NCBI RefSeq assembly: GCF_001591585.1
Contig: NZ_BCVE01000005.1
Coordinates: 248,001-312,000 of the forward strand
Origin: Niallia circulans NBRC 13626
GTDB lineage: Bacteria > Bacillota > Bacilli > Bacillales > Cytobacillaceae
Direction of reading: 5' to 3'
Length of the DNA stretch: 64,000 nt
Below, one piece after another: positions 35,587 to 45,467 of the stretch (the stretch's first letter is position 1; every line of letters starts with the position of its first letter). A model generated the notes under the pieces. It saw nothing but the letters and a program-made list of their open reading frames with translations. It made no database searches and had not been told where the DNA came from. Position numbers and translations under genes: made by a program.

Positions 35587-38500
35587 TTAATTTCCTCTTT
35601 TTCTAATTCTAATTAAAACAGAAAAACCTATTAAGAGCACTCCTGCTAAAATGTAATTGAAGTAACTTGTTGCTGTATCAGGAAGCGTCTTTCCAGGGTT
35701 ATTTTTCGAACCAGAAGAATCTTCCCCTTTAGTACCACTCTCATCGTCAGACTCTTTCGTTGGTTTCTGTTCTCCGGAAACTATCTTTTCGTTTGCTACT
35801 TTAACAACAATTGGTTCTTGCTGCCCTTTGGTAATTTCAAACATGATTGGCTCTGATAACTTCTTATAGCCATTAGGTGCTTTCGTTTCAAATAAGAGAT
35901 ATTCACCAGGCAATAAATCTATTAATTCTAAACTGCCATCTCTCCCGCTAATTCCCTCTTCCATGATGATATTACCTTGTTTATCAGTTAACTTGAAATG
36001 TGCATTTTCTAATGGTTGATTTGTTTTCTCGTCCACCTTCTTCACTATTGCACTTCCCAGTATTAACTTATTAGTGACCATAAGTTCTAATGTCTTCGCC
36101 TGTCCTTTTTCGATAGTGAAGTCAATCGGATCACTATTTAACTGGTAGTAAGCTGGTGCTTTCGTTTCTACCATTTGATACTTCCCTGGTTTTAAGCCTT
36201 CGATGCGGATTTTTCCATCCTTATCTGTCTTTAAGCCTTCTTGGAGTACTTTCCCTTCTATATCTTGAAGAACAAACTCCGCTCCTTCTAAGACAAGGTT
36301 TTTGTCATCTGCATCAACTTTCGTTAATTCTACCGAACCTGGTATTAAGCTATTCTCGGCTACTACTTCCAATGCTTTTGCTTGCCCTTTTTCAATGGTA
36401 AAGGTAATCGGCTCACTGTTCAATTGATAGTAAGCTGGTGCTTTCGTTTCTACCAATTGATACTTCCCTGATTTTAAACCTTCGATAAGGATTTTTCCAT
36501 CCTCATCAGTCTTTAAGCTTTCTTGGAGTACTTTCCCTTCTGTATCTTGAAGTTCAAACTCCGCCCCTTCTAAGACAAGGTTTTTGTCATCTGCATCAAC
36601 TTTTGTTAATTTCACTGCTCCTGCTGTTAATTCATTAGTTGCTGTGATTGGTACCATTTTTACATCAGCTAATGTTTTACTCTTGGAGATAGTAAAAGGG
36701 ATTGGCTGCTTATTTAAATCATAGTTTTTCGGCGCTTTCACTTCCACAAACTGATAATCACCTGGTTTTAAATTTTCTACCAGAATTTTACCTGCTTTAT
36801 TTGTCACTAAGCCTTCGATTAAAACATTCCCTTGGCTATCTTTCAGCACAAATTCCGCATTACTTAATGGTAAGTTTTGTTGATCGGCATCCACTTTTGT
36901 TAGTTCCACCGAACCAGGTATTAAGCTATTCTCGGCCTTCACTTCCAATGTCTTCCCTTGCCCTTTTTCAATCGTGAAGACAATCGGATCGCTGTTTAAC
37001 TGATAGTAAGCTGGTGCTTTCGTTTCCACCAATTGATACTTCCCTGGCTTTAAGCCATCGATGTGGATTTTCCCATCCTTATCTGTTATTAACCCTTCTA
37101 GAAGGTTTTTCCCTTCCATATCTTGAAGCGCAAACTCTGCTCCTCCAATAACAAGATCGTTCTTATCTGCATCTACTTTTGTTAACTCTACTGCTCCTGG
37201 TGTTAATTCATTTGTTGCTATAACTGTCACTTTCTTTACTTCTGCTGCTGTACTGCTTTTTGAGATTGTAAAAGGAACAGGCTTTTTATTTAAATTATAA
37301 TTTTTTGGTGCCTTTACTTCTACAAACTGATAATTTCCTGGTTTTAAATTTTCAACTAGGATTTTACCTGATTCATTTGTTACTAAATTCTCAAACAGGA
37401 TATTGCCTTTATCATCTTGAAGGACAAACTCAGCCCCACTCAGATATTGCTCTTGTTGATCAGCATCTACCTTCGTTAATTCTACTGAACTAGTAATTAA
37501 ACTGTTCTCGGCCGTTATTTCTAATTGTTTTTCTTGTCCTTTTTCAATTGTGAAGACAATCGGATCACTGTTTAACTGGTAGTATGCTGGTGCTTTCGTT
37601 TCTACCAATTGATACTTCCCTGGTTTTAAGCCTTCGATTCGGATTTTTCCATCCTTATCTGTCTTTAACCCTTCTTGCAGTACTTTCCCTTCTGTATCTT
37701 GAAGTGAAAATTCTGCCCCTTCTAGGACAAGATTCTTATTGTCCGCATCTACTTTTGTTAATTCTACTGAACCTGGTATTAAGCTATTCTCCGCTACTAC
37801 TTCCAATGGCTTCGCTTGTCCTTTTTCAATCGTGAAGACAATCGGATTGCCGTTTAACTGATAGTCAGCAGGTGCTTTCGTTTCTACCAATTGATACTTC
37901 CCTGGTTTTAAGCCTTCGATTCGGATCTTTCCATCCTCATCTGTCTTTAACCCTTCTTGCAGTGTTTTTCCTTCTGTATCTTGAAGTTCAAACTCCGCTC
38001 CTTCTAAAACAAGGTTCTTATCGTCTGCATCTACTTTTGTTAATTCTACTGAACCAGTTATCAAGCTATTTTCAGCTTTTACTTCCAATAACTGTTCTTG
38101 CCCTTTTTCAATCGTAAAGACAATTGGGTTATTGTTTAGTTGATAATAAACTGGCGCTTTCGTCTCTACCAGCTGATACTTGCCTGGCTTTATCCCTTCA
38201 ATTAGAAGTTTTCCATCTTTATTTGTTTTTAAGTTACCTAGTATCGTATTACCTTCGATATCCTGCAGCGAAAACTCAGCGTTTTCTAAACGAAGGTTCT
38301 TATCATCTGCATCTACTTTTGTTAACTCCACTGAACCAGTGATTAAACTATTTTCAGCTGTTATTTCCAATGCTTTCGTCTGTCCTCTTTCAATGGTGAA
38401 AACAATTGGTTTTTTACTTAATTGATAGTAAGTTGGTGCTTTCGTCTCTACTAGTTGATACTTCCCTGGTTTTAAGCCATCGATGTAGATTTTTCCATCT

Positions 38501-41500
38501 TTATCTGTTTTTAATCCTTCTTGCAGTGTTTTTTCTTCCGTATCTTGAAGTTCAAACTCCGCTCCTTCTAAAACAAGATTCTCATCGTCTGCATCTACTT
38601 TCGTCAGCTCAACTGAACCTGGTGTTAGTTCGTTAAATGCAGAAACGGTTACTACTTTTACATCTGCGGCTGTTTCGCTTTTAGAAATAGTGAAAGCTAC
38701 GGGTTTCTTATTTAAAACATAATCTTTCGGCGCCTTCACTTCTACAAACTGGTAATTTCCTGGTTTTAAATTTTCTACTACAATTTTTCCTTCTTTATTT
38801 GTTACCAATTTTTCGAACAAGATATGACCGTTATCATCCTGAAGGACAAACTCGGCTTCACTTAAATATTGATCTTGTTGATCAGCATCTAATTTCGTTA
38901 ATTCTACCGATCCAGTAATAAGGCTATTCTCGGCAGTCACTTCCAATGCTCTCTCTTGTCCTTTTTCGATTGTAAAAATTATTGGCTTTTCATTTAATTG
39001 ATAGTAAACTGGCGCTTTCGTTTCAACCAATTGATAGCTGCCTGGTTTTAAGCCGTCAATGCGAATTTTCCCTTCTTCATTTGTCTTTAATCCCTCTTGC
39101 AGCGTTTTTCCTTCCTTATCTTGAAGTTCAAACTCCGCACCTTCTAAGACCAGATTGTGATTGTCCGCATCTATTTTTGTTAATTCGACTGAACCCAATG
39201 TTAGTTCATTCGTTACTACCTTCAATAGTGGTTTTTCTTGTCCTTTAACAATAACAAAACTAATTGGGCTTTCCACTTTTTTATAGCCAAATGGCGGTTT
39301 TGTTTCAACGAATTGATAGTTGCCTGGTTTTAAGCCATCAATGAATATTTTTCCTTCTTCATTGGTGATTAGTCCGCTTTTGATGCTATTACCTTCTTGA
39401 TCTTGTAATTCAAATTCAGCGTCCTTTAATGGCATCATATCATTATCCGCATCTACTTTAAGAAGTTCAACCGCTCCAAGAATTAATTCATTTTCAACTT
39501 GAATGGATAGTACTTCCGTTTGCCCTCTTTCTATCTCGAAAATAACTGGTTCCTTCTCCAATACATATCCAAAAGGAGCCTGTTTTTCGATGAATTGATA
39601 AGTGCCTGGTACCAGATTTTCTACTAAAATTTTTCCTTCTTCATCTGTTATAAGATCAGACTTGATTATATTTCCATCTTTGTCTTGCAGCTCAAATACA
39701 GCATCTGCTAAAACAATCGAATGATCATCCTTCTCTACTTTTGTCAGTTCAACAGAGCCTGGGATCAACGTATTTGCTGCTGTCACTTTTACTTGTTCTG
39801 CATCAGCTGCTGTCTTACTCTTGGAAATCGTAAAGCTGATTGGTTCACTATTTAATTGGAAATCAGCTGGTGCTTTTACCTCTATAAACTGATATTTTCC
39901 TGGTTTTAATTGATCAACCGTTATTTTACCAGATTTATCTGTTACTAGTTTTTCCGCAATTAGTTCCCCTGCTTCATTGCGGAGTTCAAACTCTGCTCCT
40001 GCTAATGCTTCCTTTGAATCAGCCTGATTCACTTTTGTTAATTCAACGGAACCCTCAACTAACTCATTATAGGCTGTTACCTTAACTGGATCTGTTTTAC
40101 CATCTTCAATCGTAAAGTCAATGGGCTTAGAATCCAGCTTATAATAATCAGGTGCTGTAGTTTCTATAAACTGATAAGATCCAGGTTTAAGATTTTCTAC
40201 AAAAAGGAGCCCTTTTTCATCTGTTGTAAGATTCGAGGTTAAAAGCTCCCCGTCTTTCCACAACTGGAATACAGCATTCGCTAACGGCGTTTGCTTGTCA
40301 TCCATATCTAGTTTCGTTAACTCTACAGAACCGAGTTTTTTATTTTTTGCTACTAGTTCTATCGCCTTCGTTTGATCTTCCTTAATAGTAAAAGCTATCG
40401 GTTCCTCATTAAGCTCATATCCATTAGGTGCTTTCGTTTCTATAAACTGGTATTCTCCAGGCTCTAGGTTGTCTCTAAATACCTTGCCTTCCCCATCTGT
40501 TGTCAATGTTTCTAATTCAACAAACTTATCGTCAACCTTCTTCAACAACTTAAAAGTAGCTCCAGCCAATGTAGTATCTGTTGAGGCCATATCCACTTTC
40601 GTTAACTGTACGGCTTTGATTATTTTTTGGTTCTTTATCGTTATTTCGCTATTCTCTTTTTCAATTGTTATATTTTGTTCTCCATTAATGCCTGCTAAAT
40701 ATCCTTCTGGTGCTTTATCTTCTTTTAAGACATAATCACCAAAAAGCAGTTTGTCAAAAAGGATTTCTCCCTTGTCATCAGTGACCGCTGTTTTTAATGT
40801 AATGCCACTCTGCTTATCAACAAGTGAAAAAGCAGCTCCCTGTAATTTTTCCTGACTGCTTGCATCGATTTTAACAACTTTCAAGTTTGCAAGCACTCCA
40901 GTTCCATCTCCCATACCAGCTGTTCTTTTGACTATAACAACTTTCTCTGTGGACGAGATTTGCCCTGGTTCGATGTTTTCTCCTGTAATAGAAACATCAT
41001 TACTAACTGCATCATTTACATTCGCCTGGATATATGACTGATACTCAAGTATATGAGGTTCATTTATTTCTTTCAGAAACACTAGTTTAAATGAACTTGG
41101 ATCTTCCTCAAGCTGAAGAGAATAGTCCTTTCCTTGAACCAGCTCTTCCCCCTTTGTTACATTCCCTTTCGAATCTACATTAGTTGAATAAAGGTGAAAA
41201 GAGTCCTTTAATAACATTTGGTTTGGACTAGGAATATCCTCAATGCTCGCATTCATTATCTGAGATTGGGCAAAATTGATATTTACTTTCCAATCAATTA
41301 GTTTTCCGGATTGCGTTCCATCCTTCGTAATATAAGTACCACCATGCGGGATACTAACAGATGCAGATAATTCGGTTTCTTTTGTTTCTCCATCATATAA
41401 AACTGCTTTATTATCATATTTCGAACTTACTAACGCTAAATCCTTTAAACTAGTTTTATAGGTAATATAATAGGCGGATTGAATTTCCTCTTTAAATTCA

Positions 41501-44148
41501 ATTCTAAATCCTTTATTACCATTCTCATCTTCCTTGTTGGATATAGAATAGTCTTCACTTGGAACTAGTTCCCCTTTCCCTATTCCATTGGAACCACCTG
41601 TTAAATTCATTTTAAAGACTTCAATGGAATTATCTACTAAGCGCTGGTTTCCTAAAATATAATCCTCTACTACCGCATTGCGCAGCAGCTTTTCATTATA
41701 ATTTATCCCAACGTTCCACGTAATTTCTTTTGTAACTGCATCATAATTCCCATTTTTAAAGCCATTGGATTGAGTAAAACTGTCCGGAGTAAATCTAGAT
41801 ACTACTTCTTTGTTCGCTTCCTCTCCATTTTCATCGATCCATGTCAAAATACCCTTATTTTCAAGGTAATAATGTGTTTTTTCTAGTCGAGTTTCATAGT
41901 CAAAAGTTGTCTTGTATTTTATCGTCGTCATGCGATCAATCTTGTGCAAAAATTCAATAGAAAATTTTGCATCACTTGTTTCAACAAGCTTATAGTCTGT
42001 GCCTAACTCTAATGTATTTTCTCCACTCTTAATAACTAGACTTTCCTTGTCTAAAGTCAGTCCCTCATTTACAAATATATCGTCTAAATTAACACTGTTC
42101 ATCTCATACTGATCGTGATTAAATGTTATGGTCCAGTCAATACTCTTATCTTTGTAATTAGGTGTTCCATGCGATTTAAATAAAATACGCTGCCCAATAT
42201 TCCTTGAAGCCTCTTTTGTTTCATTTGGGGATATAACTGTATTTTTAATCGTTTCTCCCTCAAATACACGGTCAATCGCTTTAGTCTGATATACTATTTT
42301 GTAAGCTGTCTTGATATCGTTGTTAAAACTTAACTTGAACCCATTTTTATTATCTTCGTTTATTTCTTGTAGCGTGTATGATGATGCGGGAATTTCTTCT
42401 CCCACACTTTCTTTGCCGTCTTCATCTATTGTGACATTGTAAATCTTCAATGATTCCTTCATTAAGGATTGACTATTTGTAAATAGATCTTTTAAAATAG
42501 CTTGATCCTTCTTAATTGCTTTTTCGTTGTAATTATATTTGATTTCCCAACTAATGCTTTGCTTATCTGCATCATAGCCAGTCGAACTTTTCTCTAGATG
42601 ACTTCCTCTATTTACACTTACAGATGCTGCTGCTTCACCCTTCGGATTATTATTTGAAAGAAGGATGGCTTTATTATCAAATTTCTTCTGATTTTCATCT
42701 GTAATAGTAGTTTCATAAACTAATCGATAAGCTGTTCCTATTGTATTTTTAAACTTAATAGTGAAATCTTTGTTATCCTCTGCTTTTCCTATTTCATATA
42801 AGGATGGATCTACTTCATCCCCTAACGTCATTTGACCATTCAATTTTGTATTAAAATGAAATAATTTTATAGAACCAGCTTTTAATTCTTGGCCTGTTTG
42901 AATGGGATCACTTAAAACAACATTCTCCAGATTTTCTAAAGATTTATTAAAATCAACCGTCCATGAAATGCTATTAGCATTATATGCTTTATTTGCGAGC
43001 CCGCTTTTTGTCACTGTTGGTCCATTCGGAGTGTATTCAATGGGAATCTTTATTGAGTTGCTGTCTTTAATAGGTGTAATAGTGACTGTTTTTTCTTCAT
43101 TGACAACAAGCTCTTCACTTAACTTTGTCCATACTTTAAGCGTGCCTTCTATATTAGAATATTGTTCAATAAATTCATTAAATACAATAGTTGCTGTTCC
43201 ATTTTCCGCTACCGAAAAATGACCAATAACTTGATTATTGAATCGTATTTCCTCTTTATCTACTATATTATAAACCTCTAGCTCCTCAGGTAATGTAAAC
43301 GTGAAGGTAGCCCCATCCTTATAACCATGGCCATTTTGAAGTTTCCACGTATAATCAACACCAATGTAGGAGTTCTTATTAGGCCTTTCTAGATTGTTTC
43401 CATTCTCATCCTCGTAAGTAAGCTCTGCTTTTACAAGGATGTTCTCTTCTATATTTGAACTTTTAATTTCCCTTATATTTACTTCTTTTCTTTCATTTTC
43501 TAGTGGTAAATCAGTTATATCCTTTTCTTGTTGACCACTATCACTAGGTTGCTCTTCTTTTAACGCTTCTTCTGTTTCAGGAGCTTTCTCCTGACCTGAG
43601 CTATCCTTTTCTTCTTGGCTTTGGATAGATTCTAAACCAACCTCAATAACTTTACTTCCTTCCCTTAAAGTAAATGGAATAGAGAGAGACTTCTCGTCAC
43701 CCTTTATCTTTTCTGCATTTAGCTTTACTGGTACAGAAAGCAATCCGTTATAAGCCTCTGTAGTTTCTTCCTCTGCGTTAATATGGAGAGTGACAATCCC
43801 TTGGGTGGTGATACTATATTCTCCAACTGATTGATTATCACTTGTTACTAATGGTCCCTGCTTCTCTTCAGTCACTGTTAGCTCTGAAGGTATTTGAAAT
43901 GATAATGCTTTACCCTCTGATACATCGATATCAGCAAGAGACCATTGATATTTCAAATCCAGTTTGGAGTCTAATGTAATTTTATTTGCTAGATTGACAG
44001 CATTCCCTTGTTCATCCAATAGATTCACATCTATTAGCGGATTATCATCCAATTCTATTGCTAATACTGATGAAGGTAAAAGAATGCTGCTCATTACCGT
44101 TTGCATAATAAAAACAAACAGTAGAAAACTAATACTTATCCTCTTCAA
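35587..44148 (-). CDS. Giant LPXTG-type cell-wall adhesin (collagen-binding-like modules + 18 Cna-B repeats)
   Basis: The 2853-aa product starts at TTG 44148, 8 bases from AAAGGAG; the frame extends to an upstream codon at 44196 without a signal-peptide-like start. Residues 1-31 are a signal peptide. About 32-390 is an Ig-like head with an acidic linker. About 390-1070 contains five ~170-aa collagen-binding-type modules, each opening with a SISWTVDFNKSLE-like block. Residues 1075-2770 hold 18 Cna-B/SpaA repeats. The C-terminus is a Ser/Glu linker, the sortase motif LPDTA, a hydrophobic span and IRKRGN. Lys in ELTKVD, Glu in LVETKAP and Asn in TAENSL recur at the positions that form isopeptide bonds. 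It should make a long rigid wall-anchored stalk for attachment. Confidence 0.93.
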   Translation of the reverse strand: MKRISISFLLFVFIMQTVMSSILLPSSVLAIELDDNPLIDVNLLDEQGNAVNLANKITLDSKLDLKYQWSLADIDVSEGKALSFQIPSELTVTEEKQGPLVTSDNQSVGEYSITTQGIVTLHINAEEETTEAYNGLLSVPVKLNAEKIKGDEKSLSIPFTLREGSKVIEVGLESIQSQEEKDSSGQEKAPETEEALKEEQPSDSGQQEKDITDLPLENERKEVNIREIKSSNIEENILVKAELTYEDENGNNLERPNKNSYIGVDYTWKLQNGHGYKDGATFTFTLPEELEVYNIVDKEEIRFNNQVIGHFSVAENGTATIVFNEFIEQYSNIEGTLKVWTKLSEELVVNEEKTVTITPIKDSNSIKIPIEYTPNGPTVTKSGLANKAYNANSISWTVDFNKSLENLENVVLSDPIQTGQELKAGSIKLFHFNTKLNGQMTLGDEVDPSLYEIGKAEDNKDFTIKFKNTIGTAYRLVYETTITDENQKKFDNKAILLSNNNPKGEAAASVSVNRGSHLEKSSTGYDADKQSISWEIKYNYNEKAIKKDQAILKDLFTNSQSLMKESLKIYNVTIDEDGKESVGEEIPASSYTLQEINEDNKNGFKLSFNNDIKTAYKIVYQTKAIDRVFEGETIKNTVISPNETKEASRNIGQRILFKSHGTPNYKDKSIDWTITFNHDQYEMNSVNLDDIFVNEGLTLDKESLVIKSGENTLELGTDYKLVETSDAKFSIEFLHKIDRMTTIKYKTTFDYETRLEKTHYYLENKGILTWIDENGEEANKEVVSRFTPDSFTQSNGFKNGNYDAVTKEITWNVGINYNEKLLRNAVVEDYILGNQRLVDNSIEVFKMNLTGGSNGIGKGELVPSEDYSISNKEDENGNKGFRIEFKEEIQSAYYITYKTSLKDLALVSSKYDNKAVLYDGETKETELSASVSIPHGGTYITKDGTQSGKLIDWKVNINFAQSQIMNASIEDIPSPNQMLLKDSFHLYSTNVDSKGNVTKGEELVQGKDYSLQLEEDPSSFKLVFLKEINEPHILEYQSYIQANVNDAVSNDVSITGENIEPGQISSTEKVVIVKRTAGMGDGTGVLANLKVVKIDASSQEKLQGAAFSLVDKQSGITLKTAVTDDKGEILFDKLLFGDYVLKEDKAPEGYLAGINGEQNITIEKENSEITIKNQKIIKAVQLTKVDMASTDTTLAGATFKLLKKVDDKFVELETLTTDGEGKVFRDNLEPGEYQFIETKAPNGYELNEEPIAFTIKEDQTKAIELVAKNKKLGSVELTKLDMDDKQTPLANAVFQLWKDGELLTSNLTTDEKGLLFVENLKPGSYQFIETTAPDYYKLDSKPIDFTIEDGKTDPVKVTAYNELVEGSVELTKVNQADSKEALAGAEFELRNEAGELIAEKLVTDKSGKITVDQLKPGKYQFIEVKAPADFQLNSEPISFTISKSKTAADAEQVKVTAANTLIPGSVELTKVEKDDHSIVLADAVFELQDKDGNIIKSDLITDEEGKILVENLVPGTYQFIEKQAPFGYVLEKEPVIFEIERGQTEVLSIQVENELILGAVELLKVDADNDMMPLKDAEFELQDQEGNSIKSGLITNEEGKIFIDGLKPGNYQFVETKPPFGYKKVESPISFVIVKGQEKPLLKVVTNELTLGSVELTKIDADNHNLVLEGAEFELQDKEGKTLQEGLKTNEEGKIRIDGLKPGSYQLVETKAPVYYQLNEKPIIFTIEKGQERALEVTAENSLITGSVELTKLDADQQDQYLSEAEFVLQDDNGHILFEKLVTNKEGKIVVENLKPGNYQFVEVKAPKDYVLNKKPVAFTISKSETAADVKVVTVSAFNELTPGSVELTKVDADDENLVLEGAEFELQDTEEKTLQEGLKTDKDGKIYIDGLKPGKYQLVETKAPTYYQLSKKPIVFTIERGQTKALEITAENSLITGSVELTKVDADDKNLRLENAEFSLQDIEGNTILGNLKTNKDGKLLIEGIKPGKYQLVETKAPVYYQLNNNPIVFTIEKGQEQLLEVKAENSLITGSVELTKVDADDKNLVLEGAEFELQDTEGKTLQEGLKTDEDGKIRIEGLKPGKYQLVETKAPADYQLNGNPIVFTIEKGQAKPLEVVAENSLIPGSVELTKVDADNKNLVLEGAEFSLQDTEGKVLQEGLKTDKDGKIRIEGLKPGKYQLVETKAPAYYQLNSDPIVFTIEKGQEKQLEITAENSLITSSVELTKVDADQQEQYLSGAEFVLQDDKGNILFENLVTNESGKILVENLKPGNYQFVEVKAPKNYNLNKKPVPFTISKSSTAAEVKKVTVIATNELTPGAVELTKVDADKNDLVIGGAEFALQDMEGKNLLEGLITDKDGKIHIDGLKPGKYQLVETKAPAYYQLNSDPIVFTIEKGQGKTLEVKAENSLIPGSVELTKVDADQQNLPLSNAEFVLKDSQGNVLIEGLVTNKAGKILVENLKPGDYQFVEVKAPKNYDLNKQPIPFTISKSKTLADVKMVPITATNELTAGAVKLTKVDADDKNLVLEGAEFELQDTEGKVLQESLKTDEDGKILIEGLKSGKYQLVETKAPAYYQLNSEPITFTIEKGQAKALEVVAENSLIPGSVELTKVDADDKNLVLEGAEFVLQDIEGKVLQEGLKTDKDGKIRIEGLKPGKYQMVETKAPAYYQLNSDPIDFTIEKGQAKTLELMVTNKLILGSAIVKKVDEKTNQPLENAHFKLTDKQGNIIMEEGISGRDGSLELIDLLPGEYLLFETKAPNGYKKLSEPIMFEITKGQQEPIVVKVANEKIVSGEQKPTKESDDESGTKGEDSSGSKNNPGKTLPDTATSYFNYILAGVLLIGFSVLIRIRKRGN
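35790..40900 (-). repeat. Eighteen ~285-bp Cna-B repeat units inside the adhesin gene
   Basis: Units recur every 280-290 bases, each encoding VELTKVDADD...LEGAEFELQD...EGLKTDEDGKI...GLKPGKYQLVETKAP-type sequence. Two sub-types alternate: most end FTIEKGQ, but units 4, 8, 13 and 15 (counted from the N-terminus) end FTISKSxTAA with an insertion. Units 7-17 are close to identical, unit 18 and units 1-6 are more diverged. This points to recent expansion in the centre by recombination. Confidence 0.9.
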
Positions 44149-44274
44149 CCTATTTTCTCCTTTCAAAATATGATTGCTAGATAAACAAATATTCAAGCTT
44201 AGCTTTGATTCTTATTTAGGAATAACAAACTCGTAAAAGACTTGTATTGATTTTTATTTGTCTATCTAAAGCTT

Positions 44275-44315
44275 TATATAGAGTATCAATACCTTCTGAA
44301 CAAATTCTGAACAAA
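44275..44315 (-). promoter_or_regulatory. Adhesin promoter with perfect tandem 11-bp activator repeats
   Basis: Read on the minus strand, TTTGTTCAGAA occurs twice without a gap (44315-44305 and 44304-44294). A -10-like TATATA follows at 44280-44275, 13 bases further on. The -35 position falls inside the repeats and has no consensus. Head-to-tail repeats of one-helical-turn period covering -35 are the pattern recognised by SARP-type activators, and the neighbouring response regulator has that architecture. Confidence 0.65.
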
Positions 44316-44354
44316 AAAAGAGGATATCCCATCCATTTGGGACACCCTCTTTTT
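44315..44354 (-). terminator. Terminator of the response regulator gene
   Basis: On the minus strand AAAAAGAGG...TGTCCCA pairs with TGGGATA...CCTCTTTTT around a 6-base loop, ending in a T-run. It separates the two-component genes from the adhesin promoter. Confidence 0.75.
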
Positions 44355-45467
44355 CTAAAGTTTCACTATATATTGCTGATACAAATCAAATAATTCTTTG
44401 GGTAAATGCAAATCTAGATCACTCGACCACTTTTCTTGAAAATATTCAAAGAAGTGAATTAGCTCCTGCTTACTTTCTTGTTCCCCCAAATATCTAATCG
44501 CATATGCGAGATATTTTTCATTATATGGCTCCAGCTCTACTAATTTTTCTAAAGATTTTATAATACTGCTTGATTTTTTTGCATGATCAATTTCTCTCTC
44601 AATATATTGATCTAAAAAATTTACAAACTGGGATTTTATTTGTTGTTGTCTCCCAATCGCCCATTCGAAATTTTCTTCCTCCAAGTAATCACCTTTATAT
44701 AGAGAGAGAACTTCTTCTAACATTTCCTCTGATACCACTTTTTTGGCAAAAATCTCTGATAACCGATCTATATCACTTTCAATGAGGCAATCAAATTTAT
44801 AATGATCATTTAAATAGACGATAGGATTTTCTAATCCTAATGTTTTGAGTGTTTTCCTTAATTGATAGATAGAAGTGTGCAATAGTGTTAAAGATTTATC
44901 TACAGGAATATCTGTCCACAAGTTGTCAATAATTTTTGTCTTATGCACTAATATCCCCTTGTGCTGCCAAAGATAAATAAACAGCTCCTTAACCTTTTTG
45001 GTCCGCCACTTCACAACACTTTCATCCTGATCAAGCAGCTGAAATCCTCCCATCACGTTTGCATATAGGGATCTCTGTTTCTTATCAGTTAAAACTTGTG
45101 AATCTGCTCGTCCATAAATATGCAGTTTATCAAAAGTTTTTTTCAATCTAGCAATAGTGACAGGTTTTATTAGATAATCTATTGCATTTACTTCAAATGC
45201 ATCTAACGCATACTGATTATAGGCAGTAACGAAGATGATATCCATGTGGGTTGGCAAAGCGAGTAGCTTTGCTGCAAATTCTAGACCATCCACTTCTCCC
45301 ATTTCAATATCAAGAAAAACTACATCCACATTTAATTTCGGTAGCTCCTGATAGGCTTCAAGCGGATTGGTAAATGTCTTCACAATATTTACATTCGTTA
45401 ATCTATTAAGTTGGCGTACTAATACTTCGATCGCCCACTTTTCATCATCAATTATTATGACCCTCAT
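44355..45467 (-). CDS. SARP-like response regulator (receiver + winged helix + BTAD domain)
   Basis: This 370-aa protein starts at ATG 45467, overlapping the kinase gene by 20 bases. The receiver (1-125) has IIDDEKW, phospho-acceptor Asp in VVFLDIEMGEVDG near 54 and Lys in DYLIKPV. A winged helix follows (about 140-230; WRTKKVKELFIYLWQHKGIL, LLHTSIYQLRKTLKTLG). The C-terminal 130 residues are a helical bacterial transcriptional activator domain. A receiver joined to a SARP-type DNA-binding/BTAD unit is rare in Bacillaceae. It is the probable activator of the adhesin gene next door. Confidence 0.85.
   Translation of the reverse strand: MRVIIIDDEKWAIEVLVRQLNRLTNVNIVKTFTNPLEAYQELPKLNVDVVFLDIEMGEVDGLEFAAKLLALPTHMDIIFVTAYNQYALDAFEVNAIDYLIKPVTIARLKKTFDKLHIYGRADSQVLTDKKQRSLYANVMGGFQLLDQDESVVKWRTKKVKELFIYLWQHKGILVHKTKIIDNLWTDIPVDKSLTLLHTSIYQLRKTLKTLGLENPIVYLNDHYKFDCLIESDIDRLSEIFAKKVVSEEMLEEVLSLYKGDYLEEENFEWAIGRQQQIKSQFVNFLDQYIEREIDHAKKSSSIIKSLEKLVELEPYNEKYLAYAIRYLGEQESKQELIHFFEYFQEKWSSDLDLHLPKELFDLYQQYIVKL

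Noticed and set aside
36156-40735. About ten open frames on the plus strand inside the adhesin gene
   Set aside because: They recur with the Cna-B period as antisense shadows of the repeats and have no ribosome binding sites.
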